From: Siphonodentalium dalli
Lineage: Eukaryota; Mollusca; Scaphopoda; Gadilida; Siphonodentaliidae
Reading direction: 5' to 3'
Length of the DNA: 64,000 bases
Assembly (NCBI GenBank): GCA_032622095.1
Contig: CP136065.1
Location: 35,622,732 to 35,686,731 of the forward strand
The notes below the pieces were generated by a model, which made no database searches, was not told the origin of the DNA, and saw nothing but the letters and a program-made list of their open reading frames with translations. A program made the translations under genes and the position numbers. Of this stretch, positions 20,624 to 33,429 are shown piece after piece; position 1 is the stretch's first letter, and each line of letters opens with the position of its first letter.

Positions 20624-20983
20624 TCTCATATATATTTTGAAGACCTCTGTATGTTTGTCTGTATGTCTGTCTGTCATTTATACAAATCTACGATTCTCGC
20701 CCGATCGGGACGAAACTTGGTACGTGTGTGTAGTTTGACCAGGCGGTCGTCCTTGTCGTATTGGCGAGCCCGTGTGACGCCCGTGCAGCGCATGAGCAGA
20801 CGAGATCTCGGAAACGGGTGGAGCTATCGACTTGAAATTTGCTATGTGAATGTATCTTGCCCCGGATACGAATTTTATCGGATCGCCGAGCGCGTGCGAC
20901 GCCAGCTTCGCGCATGCGCAGACCAGATCTCGGAAACGGGTAGAGGTATCGACTTGAAATTTGGTTTTTGAATCATCGACTAG
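20624..20983 (+). mobile_element. Helitron copy 2 (360 bp), 3' hairpin deleted
   Basis: Starts at the very next base after copy 1 CTAG with the same TCTCATATATATTTTGAAG end. It is shorter by one internal block and ends TTGAATCATCGACTAG. Compared with copy 1, exactly the 20-nt hairpin is missing while flanking TTGAAT and CATCG-CTAG remain. T follows at 20,984, giving an A/T target for the pair as a unit. Confidence 0.9.
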
Positions 20984-21540
20984 TACGATATATAAGGCTG
21001 TGTTGGTTTTCAACTTCATGGGACACTTTACAAAAAACGGCTGGCAAATAACAGAAATAACGTTTTATCTGTTTTTGTGATCACCTATGTTATTTTTAGT
21101 CATGAATACACCACGGACTGAGGGGGTGTGCTCTCATATATCTTTAAATACATCCGACATCCTTTATGTTTTATACATTTCCATACAGGGGCAGCAAGAA
21201 GACGACCAACCATGATCGTGTTGCTCATGTACAACACATATCACATACTTGTCCACCATTTTGTTGTTATATCATTTGCTATTTTACAAATAATAAATCA
21301 GTCAATCTCAGTGTTAACTGACGGCGTGGACAGAGAGCAGTACTCAGGAAGTAAACAATTTATATTGATTGGCTGGTTCCTACACCCTGGTTGGCAAATA
21401 CGAAAGTTCACTGTTGTTTTACCCCCACCCCTTACAAAAAAGAAAACGACAAATAAGAAAGACGATTTTGTCCGATGGTTTGGAGGCTACCAGCCCTATT
21501 TTAAGTCTTTAACAGCCAGCGAACTGAATATATGACAACT
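20984..21540 (+). repeat. satellite of about 180 bp, right of twin Helitrons
   Basis: Resumes the unit broken at 20,117 (CACTTTACAAAAAACGGCTG...). An unrelated piece of about 170 bp lies at 21,130-21,300, then another diverged unit. Confidence 0.65.
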
Positions 21541-21835
21541 TTATCTCAGCTACACATCATACTATTTTGCTTTAGATATATTGGTATATAAAACTAAGAG
21601 AACTGCCACCTTGGTGAGACTATAGTGGGGATTCATTTGAGCATAATATTTATGTTCTATATATTTTATTATTTAGAGGGACATTTACAATCACTTTGGC
21701 AACAAACGTGATTTTGTTTTATATCTGTGAGACTACATGTATACGTATACACTGTGTCATTGTTTATTTCAAATAGTTCAGTCCTACAATCAGTAGAAAC
21801 TGTAGAATGTCGAATTCGATGCATGTTTATCTTAA

Positions 21836-22353
21836 AGATACGGGCGGTGTTGGCGGTGGGTATGCTGTTAAAATATTCACCCCCGTCAAAAACTACCATA
21901 AACAGAAGGAATAGTAAGATATAGACAGACTCTGTTCATATGCCAATCAGAAATATGGCATAAACAGTATTTTATTGTAAATCCCCCCCCTTTGTTATGT
22001 AAACAAAAGCAAAAAACGTTACGTTTCCTGGCTTTTGTTTAGATCCGGATATGGTAAACATAAAGAGCGTTATTTGTTACTGTTTTCCTGATATGGAAAT
22101 AATAAAGAGCGTTTATATAATTTGTGTGTGATTAACCAATATAATTGCGCTGTGTTATGTAACCAGAAGCACAACTTCTGTAATACGAGCAGGCTCTTGT
22201 TTACGTACAACATCGAACGTCATGACGACAATATACTATTTACGCGCTGATTATGTTTGGCACATGAGCGGAACTGTATATATTTTGGTGATCCTTCTGT
22301 TGATGGCGATTTGAACAAATATGAATATTTCTGCAACGAACGCCGCCGTGCCT
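21836..22353. mobile_element. TTAA-flanked MITE (family AGGYACG), copy 1
   Basis: 518 bp between TTAA (21,832-21,835) and TTAA (22,354-22,357). Ends AGATACGGGCGG and, reversed, AGGCACGGCGGCG. Most of it matches the reverse complement of 54,402-54,891. Confidence 0.8.
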
Positions 22354-22357
22354 TTAA

Positions 22358-24190
22358 CTGTTTTCAATAAAATGTGTTGTTTTTGTTGTAAATGGGGGTA
22401 TGACGTTCCTATAAAAATATGTAATTTTTGGATGAGGGGTAGCTAAAATCCATTATGTCGCAAACTGTTAAAACTTTTTGTTAACTTCTTTCTTTATATG
22501 CTTGTCCGATAACTACACGATATGGATTAACTATTGTGGCATTATTTCAATATATTGAATGATAATGTTTGAAAACAAAAAAAGAATTCTGTGAAAAAGA
22601 GTGATTTTTCAGCAAAAAAATAAATGTTTCGGCTCCAAATGGCAGGAAAATCCAAATCAACCAACGCTTTCTTCCTAACAACTAGATATATCGTGTGATG
22701 TAGTAATTTTAACACCAACAATGTTGGCAAATAAGTTAGGACTTAGCCACAGGGCTCACTTTAGGGTATCTCGAAAACTAGAGCTCTTTTTATATTTTGT
22801 GGCTGCATTAAATGTATGCCACGTGTAGAGATGCATAGTTTTACGTCGTGACGTCAGCATGTTTCTTAGTCATCAGTCACTTGATATTCCATGCATATGT
22901 TTCCTAATTCATATAACACTATAGCAAGCTACTTTTGATATATTCAATTTTCCTCATTTTTAATTAATATTATAACAACTTCCTATTTTAAATCAATGTG
23001 AGAGAAGAACTATTTCTCTAACTACGATGTAGTTCTACTATGGGTATAAACGTGTAACACATGGAATGCCATTTGAACATTTACACCCACATAAGACATT
23101 TATATCCACAGTAGGGTGTATACATGTAGATGAAATTTACAAAACAGGTGTTACACGCACAATTAATAGTACATGCAATTATGGTATATATACACTAGTT
23201 TTAACTTCTAAGACCGATAAGTCTCCATTTTGACACAGGGTCCCCTGGTCTCTCAACCCCAGATTGATCTCCCCAAACTGTTCTATGGTTCTGGCAAATT
23301 ATGAGGATGACGACCCCCACCCTTATCGGACGCCGGATTCGGGGTCTGTTATGGCGTATTCCGGATGCCAGACCAGCGTACGCCGGATGACGGATGCTTC
23401 CATTGACATTCTTCTTGACGTTAAACACCGAAAACACCCGTCCGCTAATTCATATTTCTTCGCTCGATCATAATATTCTCCACAATTTAGCTTGTTATAT
23501 ACTTCTCGTTATCATACCTATTGTGCTAATTAATAATTGTATAGTGTTCAACTTGACAAGTCAGAACGTTGATCATATAAGTTTGTAATGCCGAGTGCAC
23601 CACACCATATACTATAATGGAGTAGTTACGTTGATTGAATGGAATTTCTTAGAATTGGAAGAATTTGCAAGTCAAAATGCGAAAATTGTCAATCCTTTGA
23701 CACTGCATTTCAGATCATAAATGCGACAAATATCTTACAAAACTCAGTGGATTAATAACTACATACAACCCCAGCGGGTTGGTGGTACATTTTTCGGGAG
23801 GTATCTTAATTATTCGTCAACGGCACGCTATATCCGTATACAGTGCCGTTTATTCCGTGAAAATCGGACCAGAATGTTTTCAATAAGGAATAGGTAACTG
23901 ATGTCACGTGATCGAACTTTCAATGGTTTTTTTCTGCACAAATATTGTCTCAACATAATTCTATACCAATGTATTCATTTATGTGTTATCAGATTATAAC
24001 TTGAGTAAAAAAATGAGTTCAGTCAAGCTGCTAAAAGTCTGCTATGGCCAATATGCAGACCAATTCCAATGCATTATGTCAACTTTTGCTTCATTACTCA
24101 CTCTATTTTCAATAAATGTAGTGAAGAGAATTCCGGATGCCGTCTTTTATGGAGTATTCCGAATGCTGGGGTCAGTTTTAAACCGGATGC
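22358..24190. other. non-coding, unassigned
   Basis: No supported gene. GGATGCC/ATTCCGGATGCC motifs recur at 23.3-23.4 and 24.13-24.19 kb and may mark the ends of a further repeat. Confidence 0.45.
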
Positions 24191-24194
24191 CTTA

Positions 24195-25318
24195 ATTATA
24201 GAGCTTCGCAATTCTACCTAAGAAATAGACGAAACAGTCCAAAGGACAAGATATGATCCGAGTCATTCCTAAATTTAGCTCCGTCCGATGACGAAACGAA
24301 ACTCAAAAGTTGTAACGAGTAGGGAAATTCCCTCCGATTTCACGAATGTATTTCCGTACTTCCGACAATATATAATGATCTTCTGTGTTCATGTAGGTTC
24401 CTGCACGTACGAGTGTAGTAGATAATGGGACTGGATAATACACATTTCAATACAAAATAAATAAATGTATCATCGCAGTGCTATATGCCTCCTTGAACAT
24501 TAATTATTGTTGACAAAGCGAACGGCAACACATCGCTAACCCTATTTTGTGCACACAATTCCGGACAGTGCGATAGACACTGCTATGGAATAATGCTATA
24601 CAATGTACACATGCCGGCTCACTAGTAAACATCTAAACATATAAAAGCATGCGCTGTACTTCTCTGTCGATAGATGGGATGTACCTAAAGTAATGTAATG
24701 TCTGATACTTACGTTTTGTTTGGTGGTTATCTTGTCTTGCCGAGTTACTAAATATGTCGATCAAAATATGATTCAACTTTGAACTTTCAGGATCCGGGGG
24801 TGGACCGCTCGTGCTTTTTGCCGGTAAACTCTATCGTAAAAGTTACCATTGTAAAATAATTCGATTGGGTTAGGAAAATACATCGCAGATGACGATAAAG
24901 AGTAAAATCCAACATGGCCTCTGACGACCATGTTTTTTAACGAACTCCGGAATATATCGTTGGCTCCCATCTAGAAGTCACCGTGAAGACGTTCACCACA
25001 TTCACACGCATGTCTGTGACATCAGTCAGCACCAGTCGCATATTCAGGGACGTGGCGAAAGGGTCCCTGTTGTGGTTGGGGTTGGGTGTAAGTGGGAGGG
25101 GGTTGGTTTACTACCTTGAAAGTTCCAATTTTATCCACCTTGAACAGGCTAAGCTCCCAAGTTATATTTGTTCCCACGCCCCTTTTGATCTGCGTGCGTG
25201 TCACAGTGTGTGTCATGTGGGGGTGTGGGAGTGGGTGGAGGTCATGATATCTCCATATCCTCGATGTTCAGCACTTTGTTGGGTACAGTTCAGCAGATTT
25301 CACCGAACGAAGTTTAAC
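24195..25318 (-). repeat. inverted, diverged copy of the 26.9-27.96 kb repeat
   Basis: Reading the minus strand shows the same order as 26.9-27.96 kb: GGAGCTTAGCCTG, CACGTCCCTGAATATGCGAC, a CCGGCAAAAAGCACGAGCGG block and GAGTTTCGTTTCGTCATCGG. It is a fourth, inverted copy of this segment beside the direct copies in units A, B and C. Confidence 0.75.
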
Positions 25319-25877
25319 CCACACTAAATAGCCGTGTTTTCAACGGTAGAATACCGTTAATTTAACGGTATGTACCGCAATATCTATATTTACGGCAACA
25401 CTGTTAATGGCGCATGCGCGCAATGTATTTTGGGAAGGGGTTTCTTGCGTTGTCTGAACGACGACGCCATTTTCTCGGATTGTGAAGTCGTGTGTTAGTC
25501 AATCGTTGGGAAAAAAAACAGTTGTTGGGTTGACCTTAGTGTGTTTGTCAAGGTTTTGTGTTGAATAATTTATTGCTCATTGTTCGAAATCACGGTAGCT
25601 GCTATGTTATTATTAAAATTTTAGTCATTACGCCATTGACGACCAAATTACAATCAACCAGTGAACATGTGGAAAATACGGTGTTCTGTATATTTGACGG
25701 TATATAATTGTATAATTATACGGTAGTGGAATATACGGTGTACTGTATATTTGACGGTATTATTGTATACTTATACGGTAGTAGAATATACGGTATACTG
25801 TCATTTATAGGGTAGACTACTGGCAACTGAGCTGCCGGTATTCTACCGTAAAAATTACGGTGGGTTATTTACAGTGC
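25319..25877. mobile_element. MITE with ACGGTAGAATACCG-containing inverted ends
   Basis: Ends CACACTAAATAGCC and, reversed, GCACTGTAAATAACCC are followed on both sides by ACGGTAGAATACCG. Unit B has the uninterrupted target (GTTTAACCGATTTTTAACG at about 44.45 kb). Inside there is a repeat of about 65 bp with TATACGGTA. Target duplication is not clear. Confidence 0.7.
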
Positions 25878-26890
25878 ATTTTTAACGAAGATAGTCGGGT
25901 ATATATTACGCAAAATGACTTTTAACGATGGACCATACTTAAATGCAGGGAGGGAACAACATTTGACCGACCTCAATCCAGTTCAACAGTTCAAAATCCC
26001 GCTCAACGCTTATCTGGATCAGTTCAGCAGATTCTCCCAAACTCATTTAACTTATTTTTAACGAAGATAGTCGGGTATATGTTATGCAAATGACTTGTAT
26101 TCGATGGCCCGTAACTAAATTCCGGGAGGGATCATCATTTGACCGACGTTCACCCCAGTTCAACAGTTGAAAATACAGTTCAGCACTTTATTGGGTACAG
26201 TTCAGATTTTAACGAAATTAGTCGGATATATATTGCGCAAAGGACTATTTATCGAAGAGTCATGACGAAATACAGGGAATGCAGACCATTCGACAGACCT
26301 TCACCCCAGTTCAGAAGTTCAACATCCCGATCAGACTTTTTCAGCAGATTCTCCCAAACTCATTTAGCTGATTTTTATTGAAGATAGTCAGGTATAGGTT
26401 ATGCAGATGACTTGTAGTCGAGGTGCCATAACCAAATACAGGGAGAAAACACCATTTGACCCACATCCATCACAGAACAGCAGTTCAAAATCCCGTTCAG
26501 CACGTTATTTGGTAGTTCAGCAGATTCCACCGAACGCATCGCCAGTGTCTGAGGTACTTGTTGGAACATTCGAATCAAATAAATGTGGTGTGAGATCCAG
26601 TTCCATCACTTTATTAGTGTGAATTGACGGCGCAGCAAGTGGATTACTTATTCGGGTCAATATGATTTGGGAGTCACTTTGACTATAATCCACACCTTTC
26701 AGCGAGTCACTGCGACTAACTCTGCTGTTATATAGTCACATTGACTATATAATTAAGTTACACCAAGAATAACTTTAATTAAATTATGCTTAATATTCAT
26801 AGCTAAATATTAAATTTCCACTACATCGCGGTACTATTGCATCTATAACTGAACGAATCTGATGGGAGGGTATGATGGCATATATAAATT

Positions 26891-27381
26891 GAACTTTGAA
26901 CTTTCCGGATTTGAAGGTGGCCCGCTCGTGCTTTTTGCCGATAAACTTAATCTCAAAAGTGCCCATGCATGCTGTACGATAATACGATTGTGTTGGGAAA
27001 ATACATCGCGGATAACGATATCGAGAGCCTCTGAGAGGTACCAAATTGGGAAATTCCAATTATACGAACTTCGGAGCTTGGCCTGAACCAAGGAGGGGGG
27101 GGGGGGGGGTTCAGTTGAAAATGTCAATGTATAGTCACACCCCGCAGCCCACCCCGACGGAGACACTCTATAGCCACGTCCCTGAATATGCGACAGGTGC
27201 TGACTTGTGGCATAGACAGAAAAAAACGAGCGTGTAATGTGCTGAACGCTACAGTCATCCGCGGTGTATTTTCTAAACCCAATAACCCAATTGTATTATC
27301 GAAAATTGGTAAAGTTTTCGATTAAGTTTACCGGCAAAAAACACGAACGGTCCACCTCCAGATCCGGGAAGTTCAAAGTTC
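26891..27381. mobile_element. element with arms of about 60 bp (unit A copy)
   Basis: Left arm GAACTTTGAACTTTCCGGAT ... GTGGCCCGCTCGTGCTTTTT and its reverse complement at the right end (CCGGCAAAAAACACGAACGG ... AAGTTCAAAGTTC). Non-coding inside, with a poly-G run at 27,094-27,110. Copies in units B and C. Confidence 0.75.
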
Positions 27382-27384
27382 AAA

Positions 27385-29459
27385 CATATTTTTCATGGAC
27401 AATTAGTTGCTCGACAAAACAGATTAACTATCAAACAAAACGTGAGTATCAGGCAATACATTTCCAGGTACTTCTCAACCTATTGAGGAAGAAGTACAGC
27501 GCACGATTTAAAGGCCTTAGATATTTACATGTAAGCTGTACATATCATATACATGTAGGCTGGACATTGTATATAGTATTATTATTAATGCCACTCCCCA
27601 GAATTGTGTACACGAAATAGAGTTAGCGCGATGTGTTGTCATTCGCTTTGTCAACAATAATTAATGTTCACGTAGGTATATAGCACTGCGACATGTGACG
27701 ATAGGTGTATTTATTTTGTATTTGGGCTCTTTATCGGCAATTCGGAAATACGGAAATTCACCCGGGAAATTCATCGGGAATTCCCCGATGAATCCCTGCT
27801 TTTGAGTTTCGTTTCGTTATCAGACGGAGCTATATTTAGGAATGACTCAGATTAGATTTTGGGCTGTGCTATCTTTCTGATTCGTCTAGTTGGTAAGTCA
27901 TTTGGGTTGAATCACGAAGCTCTATGACTTGCCAGAACGAGAAGTAGCAAGGTTTGAAGAGATCGTTTGACGAAGCTTGTTCGTGAGTCTAAATTAAATT
28001 AGAACTTCATGAGGCTATAGGCTCTGTTCTCTTATGTTTTACCCGGAACTACCATTGGGCGTATTCGAATCTGTGTTCTTCTATGCCCGTGAGCAGGGTA
28101 AACCCGTTCTTGTGATGTGAACACCAGCAACAGACACAATCACAGGTCCCCAAAACAATAATTTACCCGCCCCCAATAATAAATAATCCTACAGGTTTAA
28201 GTTTTATTGGGGTGGAGTAAATTTTTGTTCAGGGTACCTGTGGAAATGAGCATATCATAACATCAGTTCCCTGGTTTGAGTTTTCACTTCCCATTTTGTG
28301 GGGAGTAAAGGTCACGAACAAGGAATTTCCACAACGGAGACTCTTAAATGTTTGTTCTCTGGTGTATCGATATATATATTACAGAGTAAATTATGTCTCT
28401 GTCTGTTTTTTTGTCGCGATTTTGCTCCCAGACGTGACCCTTGTACAGCTTTCGACCAGATTTGGTGTGATGCCTCGGGTACCCCGATGGGTATATATAT
28501 ATATATTTTTTATTAAATTTTTTAAATGTTAAATTGAGCAAAAATGGTTCAATCTGAAAAACAAAATTATATAAATTTTTTTTTTTAAATATCAAAACCG
28601 TGCACGAAGCGCATAAAGGAACCTGTTCCATATAGCTATTGCATAATGGCGAGCGCTGATAAGATAAAATATTTCTGCATACACCTTGTCTCCTAGCAAC
28701 CGTATGCTCGATCCTCCCACTAGTGAATATGTGCGGAAATATCCATTCACATCTGCTCACAATTCTAACACTCGAGACAGGAACGTAACGACAGGGGGGG
28801 GGGGGTGGGTGTCTCACAAAAAAGAGGACCATAATTTTCAATAGTTGGAAATTTCATGAATCATATTCCAATGGTCGTACTTATACATTTAGTTCCTCTC
28901 ATAGCAGTAGAGTAATCAGTTTATTTAAATTTGTCCTGCTAGGTACCAATGTAATGTCAATATTACAAGTTAATACACAATCATTGCGTAAATAAATTCC
29001 AGTAATGCTCTAATACCTGAACACATATTTGAAATTGAAAGCAAAGCATTTCCTTCAAGTTAAGACTGGTATGTTTTACCAACCATAGATTCATAATCAC
29101 TGGTCTATCATTAATGTCATAACTCCATATCTTTCTGAGGACAACTTTAACAATATAACAACCAGTCAGCATGCATACTTGTTACCATTGTGTGAGTTAT
29201 AACTTCTTGTATTTAAACACGTATTCGTTCCTCAACCATATTCTGATTAATATCATTATAATGTTCTGCAAGCATATGCCAATGCTATGTCTTTCTTGTT
29301 ACTAGTGTCAGTGTCTTTATTTACACAGTCCGTACTCTTAATAACAACATATATAAACCCATATTATTAAGCCATTAAGCCAATATTGGCATCGTGCATT
29401 ACTCAAAATCAAATCCTGTAATAGTTGGAAATTTTATTAGACCAAATCATATATAGTTC
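27385..29459. other. non-coding part of unit A
   Basis: Mostly matches 45.48-47.1 kb. It contains a GTCTCTGTCTG tract followed by CCTCGGGTACCCCGATGGG near 28.4-28.5 kb, a (TA) stretch and a poly-G run at 28.79-28.81 kb. A segment of about 560 bp (28.74-29.29 kb) is absent from unit B. No gene supported. Confidence 0.6.
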
Positions 29460-30260
29460 TCCACGGTGGCCTCTAGATGGGAGCCATTGATTTTTTCCGA
29501 AACTTGTTAAAAAACATGGCCTTGGATTTTACTCTTTGCATGACTAAATCCTCACGGGCCACACCCCTCATCCGATCGTCATTAAACTTCATATATAGAT
29601 CTTTTGGTGACCTCTAGATGGGGGCCACCGATTATTTCTGAAATTTGTAAAACAAAAGAAACATGGCCGCCAGCAGCTATATTGGATTTTACTCTTTACT
29701 CTTTGCATGACTAAATACTTTAGCACACCCTACAGGCCACATTCCTCGTCCGATCGTCATCAAACTTCATACGATCTTTGGGGTGACCTCTACATGGGAG
29801 CCATCGATTATTTCTGAAATTTGTTAAAAAACATGGCGCCAGCAGCCATCTTGGATTTCAAATTTGAATCCATCGGCATACCCTGTAGCCCGCTTATATC
29901 TGATAAATGTTTTGTAAATTTACAGGCATGATTAGGATCACCGCTAGATGTGCATGAGCTATCGATTTGAACGATTTTCGATTAAAACATGGACGCCGGC
30001 AGCCTTCATGTATTTTACATTTTGCATGACTAAATCCTTTGACACACAGTATACATTCCAAGTCCCTCATCTCTCATCCAAACTTCATATGGTTCTTTGG
30101 TGTGACCTTTAGATGCATGCTGCCCTATTCTTCAGAAATTTGTTTTAAAAAAACATGGGCGCCCGGAGCCATCTTGGATTTCACATTTGAATGCATCCGC
30201 ACACCCTGCAGCCCATATTTAGTGGATAAATGTTTGAAAACTGAAACTTTTTGACTTTCC
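29460..30260 (+). repeat. tandem repeat of about 160 bp (ATGGCCGCCAGCAGCC type), unit A
   Basis: Five diverged units spaced about 142-176 bp, each with CTCTAGATGGGAGCC, ATTTCTGAAATTTGT, AACATGG.CGCCAGCAGCCAT and TTGCATGACTAAATCCTTTG. The paralogous array in B (50.28-51.24 kb) sits inside an element with inverted ends. Confidence 0.8.
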
Positions 30261-30565
30261 TTCGTTATCATTATATTGACTGTTCAGCATATAATTATTA
30301 ACACCTCCCAAGTTGAACTACAGTGTCATTGACACTTTCATTTGGATTTTTTAGTGGGTTCCTGGCCCCTTTATGCTGTAATTGCGGAACTTAGGAATTT
30401 GGTTTGTGCCGTCAGTCCAGTCCTCCCGACAATTCAGGCACATTTCTTACTCAATAGTTCGAATAAAACTTTCAGGGCTCCCTAACTAGGAGTAAATATC
30501 AGTTTGAAATGGCATGAAACACTCGCATTACTTCAAATCAATTTATAAATTCTCGTTATATTGGA

Positions 30566-33345
30566 ATATCATTGTGACTACGTGTACACAGAGAAACCAA
30601 AACGAATATCACTGTGACTACATGGGTCTACATGCACACAGAGAAACCAAAACGAATATCACTGTGACTACATGCACACAGAGAAACCAAAACGAATATC
30701 ACTGTGACTACATGTACACAGAGAAACCAAAACGAATATCACTGTGACTACATGGGTCTACATGTACACAGAGAAAACAAAACGAATACCACTGTGACTA
30801 CATGGGTTTACATGTACACAGAGAAACCAAAATGAATATCACTGTGACTACATGGGTCTACATGCACACAGAGAAACCAAAACGAACATCACTGTGACTA
30901 CATGGGTCTACATGTACACAGAGAAACCAAAACGAATATCACTGTGACTACATGGGTCTACATGCACACAGAGAAACCAAAACGAATATCACTGTGACTA
31001 CATGGGTCTACATGTACACAGAGAAACCAAAACGAATATCACTGTGACTACATGGGTCTACATGCACACAGAGAAACCAAAACGAATATCACTATGACTA
31101 CATGCACACAGAGAAAACAAAACGAATATCACTGTGACTACATTCACACAGAGAAACCAAAACGAATATCACTGTGACTACATGGGTCTACATGTACACA
31201 GAGAAACCAAAACGAATACCACTGTGACTACATGCACACAGAGAAACCAAAACGAATATCATTGTGACTACATGCACACAGAGAAACCATAACGAATATC
31301 ACTGTGACTACATGCACACAGAGAAACCAAAACGAATATCACTGTGACTACATGCACACAGAGAAACCAAAACGAATATCACTGTGACTACATGCACACA
31401 GGGAAACCAAAACGAATATCACAATGACTACATGGGTCTACATGCACACAGAGAAACCAAAACGAATATCACTGTGACTACATGGGTCTACATGTACACA
31501 GAAAAACCAAAACGAATATCACTGTGACTACATGCACACAGAGAAACCAAAACGAATATCACTGTGACTACATGCACACAGGGAAACCAAAACGAATATC
31601 ACTGTGACTACATGGGTCTACATGTACACAGAGAAACCAAAACGAATATCACTGTGACTACATGCACACAGGGAAACCAAAACGAATATCACAATGACTA
31701 CATGGGTCTACATGCACACAGAGAAACCAAAACGAATATCACTGTGACTACATGGGTCTACATGCACACAGAGAAACCAAAACGAATATCACTGTGACTA
31801 CATGCACACAGAGAAACCAAAACGAATATCACGGTGACTACATGGGTCTACATGTACACAGAGAAACCAAAACGAATATCATTGTGACTACATGCACACA
31901 GAGAAACCATAACGAATATCACTGTGACTACATGCACACAGAGAAACCAAAACGAATATCACTGTGACTACATGCACACAGAGAAACCAAAACGAATATC
32001 ACTGTGACTACATGCACACAGGGAAACCAAAACGAATATCACAATGACTACATGGGTCTACATGCACACAGAGAAACCAAAACGAATATCACTGTGACTA
32101 CATGGGTCTACATGTACACAGAGAAACCAAAACGAATATCACTGTGACTACATGCACACAGAGAAACCAAAACGAATATCACTGTGACTACATGCACACA
32201 GGGAAACCAAAACGAATATCACTGTGACTACATGGGTCTACATGTACACAGAGAAACCAAAACGAATATCACTGTGACTACATGCACACAGGGAAACCAA
32301 AACGAATATCACAATGACTACATGGGTCTACATGCACACAGAGAAACCAAAACGAATATCACTGTGACTACATGGGTCTACATGCACACAGAGAAACCAA
32401 AACGAATATCACTGTGACTACATGCACACAGAGAAACCAAAACGAATATCACGGTGACTACATGGGTCTACATGTACACAGAGAAACCAAAACGAATATC
32501 ACTGTGACTACATGCACACAGAGAAACCAAAACGAATATCACTGTGACTACATGCACACAGGGAAACCAAAACGAATATCACTGTGACTACATGCACACA
32601 GAGAAACCAAAACGAATATCACTGTGACTACATGCACACAGAGAAACCAAAACGAATATCACTGTGACTACATGCACACAGAGAAACCAAAACGAATATC
32701 ACTGTGACTACATGCACACAGAGACACCAAAACGAATATCACTGTGACTACATGGATCTACATGTACACAGAGAAACCAAAACGAATATCACTGTGACTA
32801 CATGCACACAGAGAAACCAAAACGAATATCACTGTGACTACATGCACACAGAGAAACCAAAACGAATATCACAATGACTACATGGGTCTACATGTACACA
32901 GAGAAACAAAAACGAATATCACTGTGACTACATGCACACAGATAAACCAAAACGAATATCACTGTGACTACATGCACACAGAGAAACCAAAACGAATATC
33001 ACTGTGACTACATGGGTCTACATGTACACAGAGAAACCAAAACGAATATCACTGTAACTACATGCACACAGAAACCAAAACGAATATCACTGTGACTACA
33101 TGGGTCTACATGCACACAGATAAACCAAAACGAATATCACTGTGACTACATTCACACAGAGAAACCAAAACGAATATCACTGTGACTACATGGGTCTACA
33201 TGTACACAGAGAAACCAAAACGAATATCACTGTGACTACATGCACACAGAGAAACCAAAACGAATATCACAATGACTACATGGGTCTACATGCACACAGA
33301 GAAACCAAAACGAATATCACTGTGACTACATGCACACAGAGAAAC
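30566..33345 (+). repeat. minisatellite 1: alternating 40- and 50-bp units
   Basis: About 60 units. The 40-bp unit carries CACACAGAGAAACCAAAACG and AATATCACTGTGACTACATG. The 50-bp form has an extra CATGGGTCTA. The 620 bp at 31,241-31,860 are repeated at 31,861-32,480 with a single visible difference, so the array recently grew by unequal exchange. Unit B keeps only a stump near 51.57-51.60 kb. Short ORFs inside are not genes. Confidence 0.95.
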
Positions 33346-33429
33346 CAAAAAGAAGAACCAAACATACATGTTCTTCTTCGCGAAGAACTAAATGAAGACA
33401 CAAATAAAAAACGAAACATGTTGGTTCTT

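Noticed and set aside
24983-25327. 114-aa ORF
   Set aside because: Falls in a repeat present in four copies without a conserved frame.
28344-28841. 165-aa minus-strand ORF near 28.5 kb
   Set aside because: Covers simple repeats and a poly-G run; the unit B counterpart is not conserved.
30566-33345. CRISPR array
   Set aside because: Regular repeats, but no unique spacers: whole 40/50-bp units are repeated, in eukaryotic DNA.
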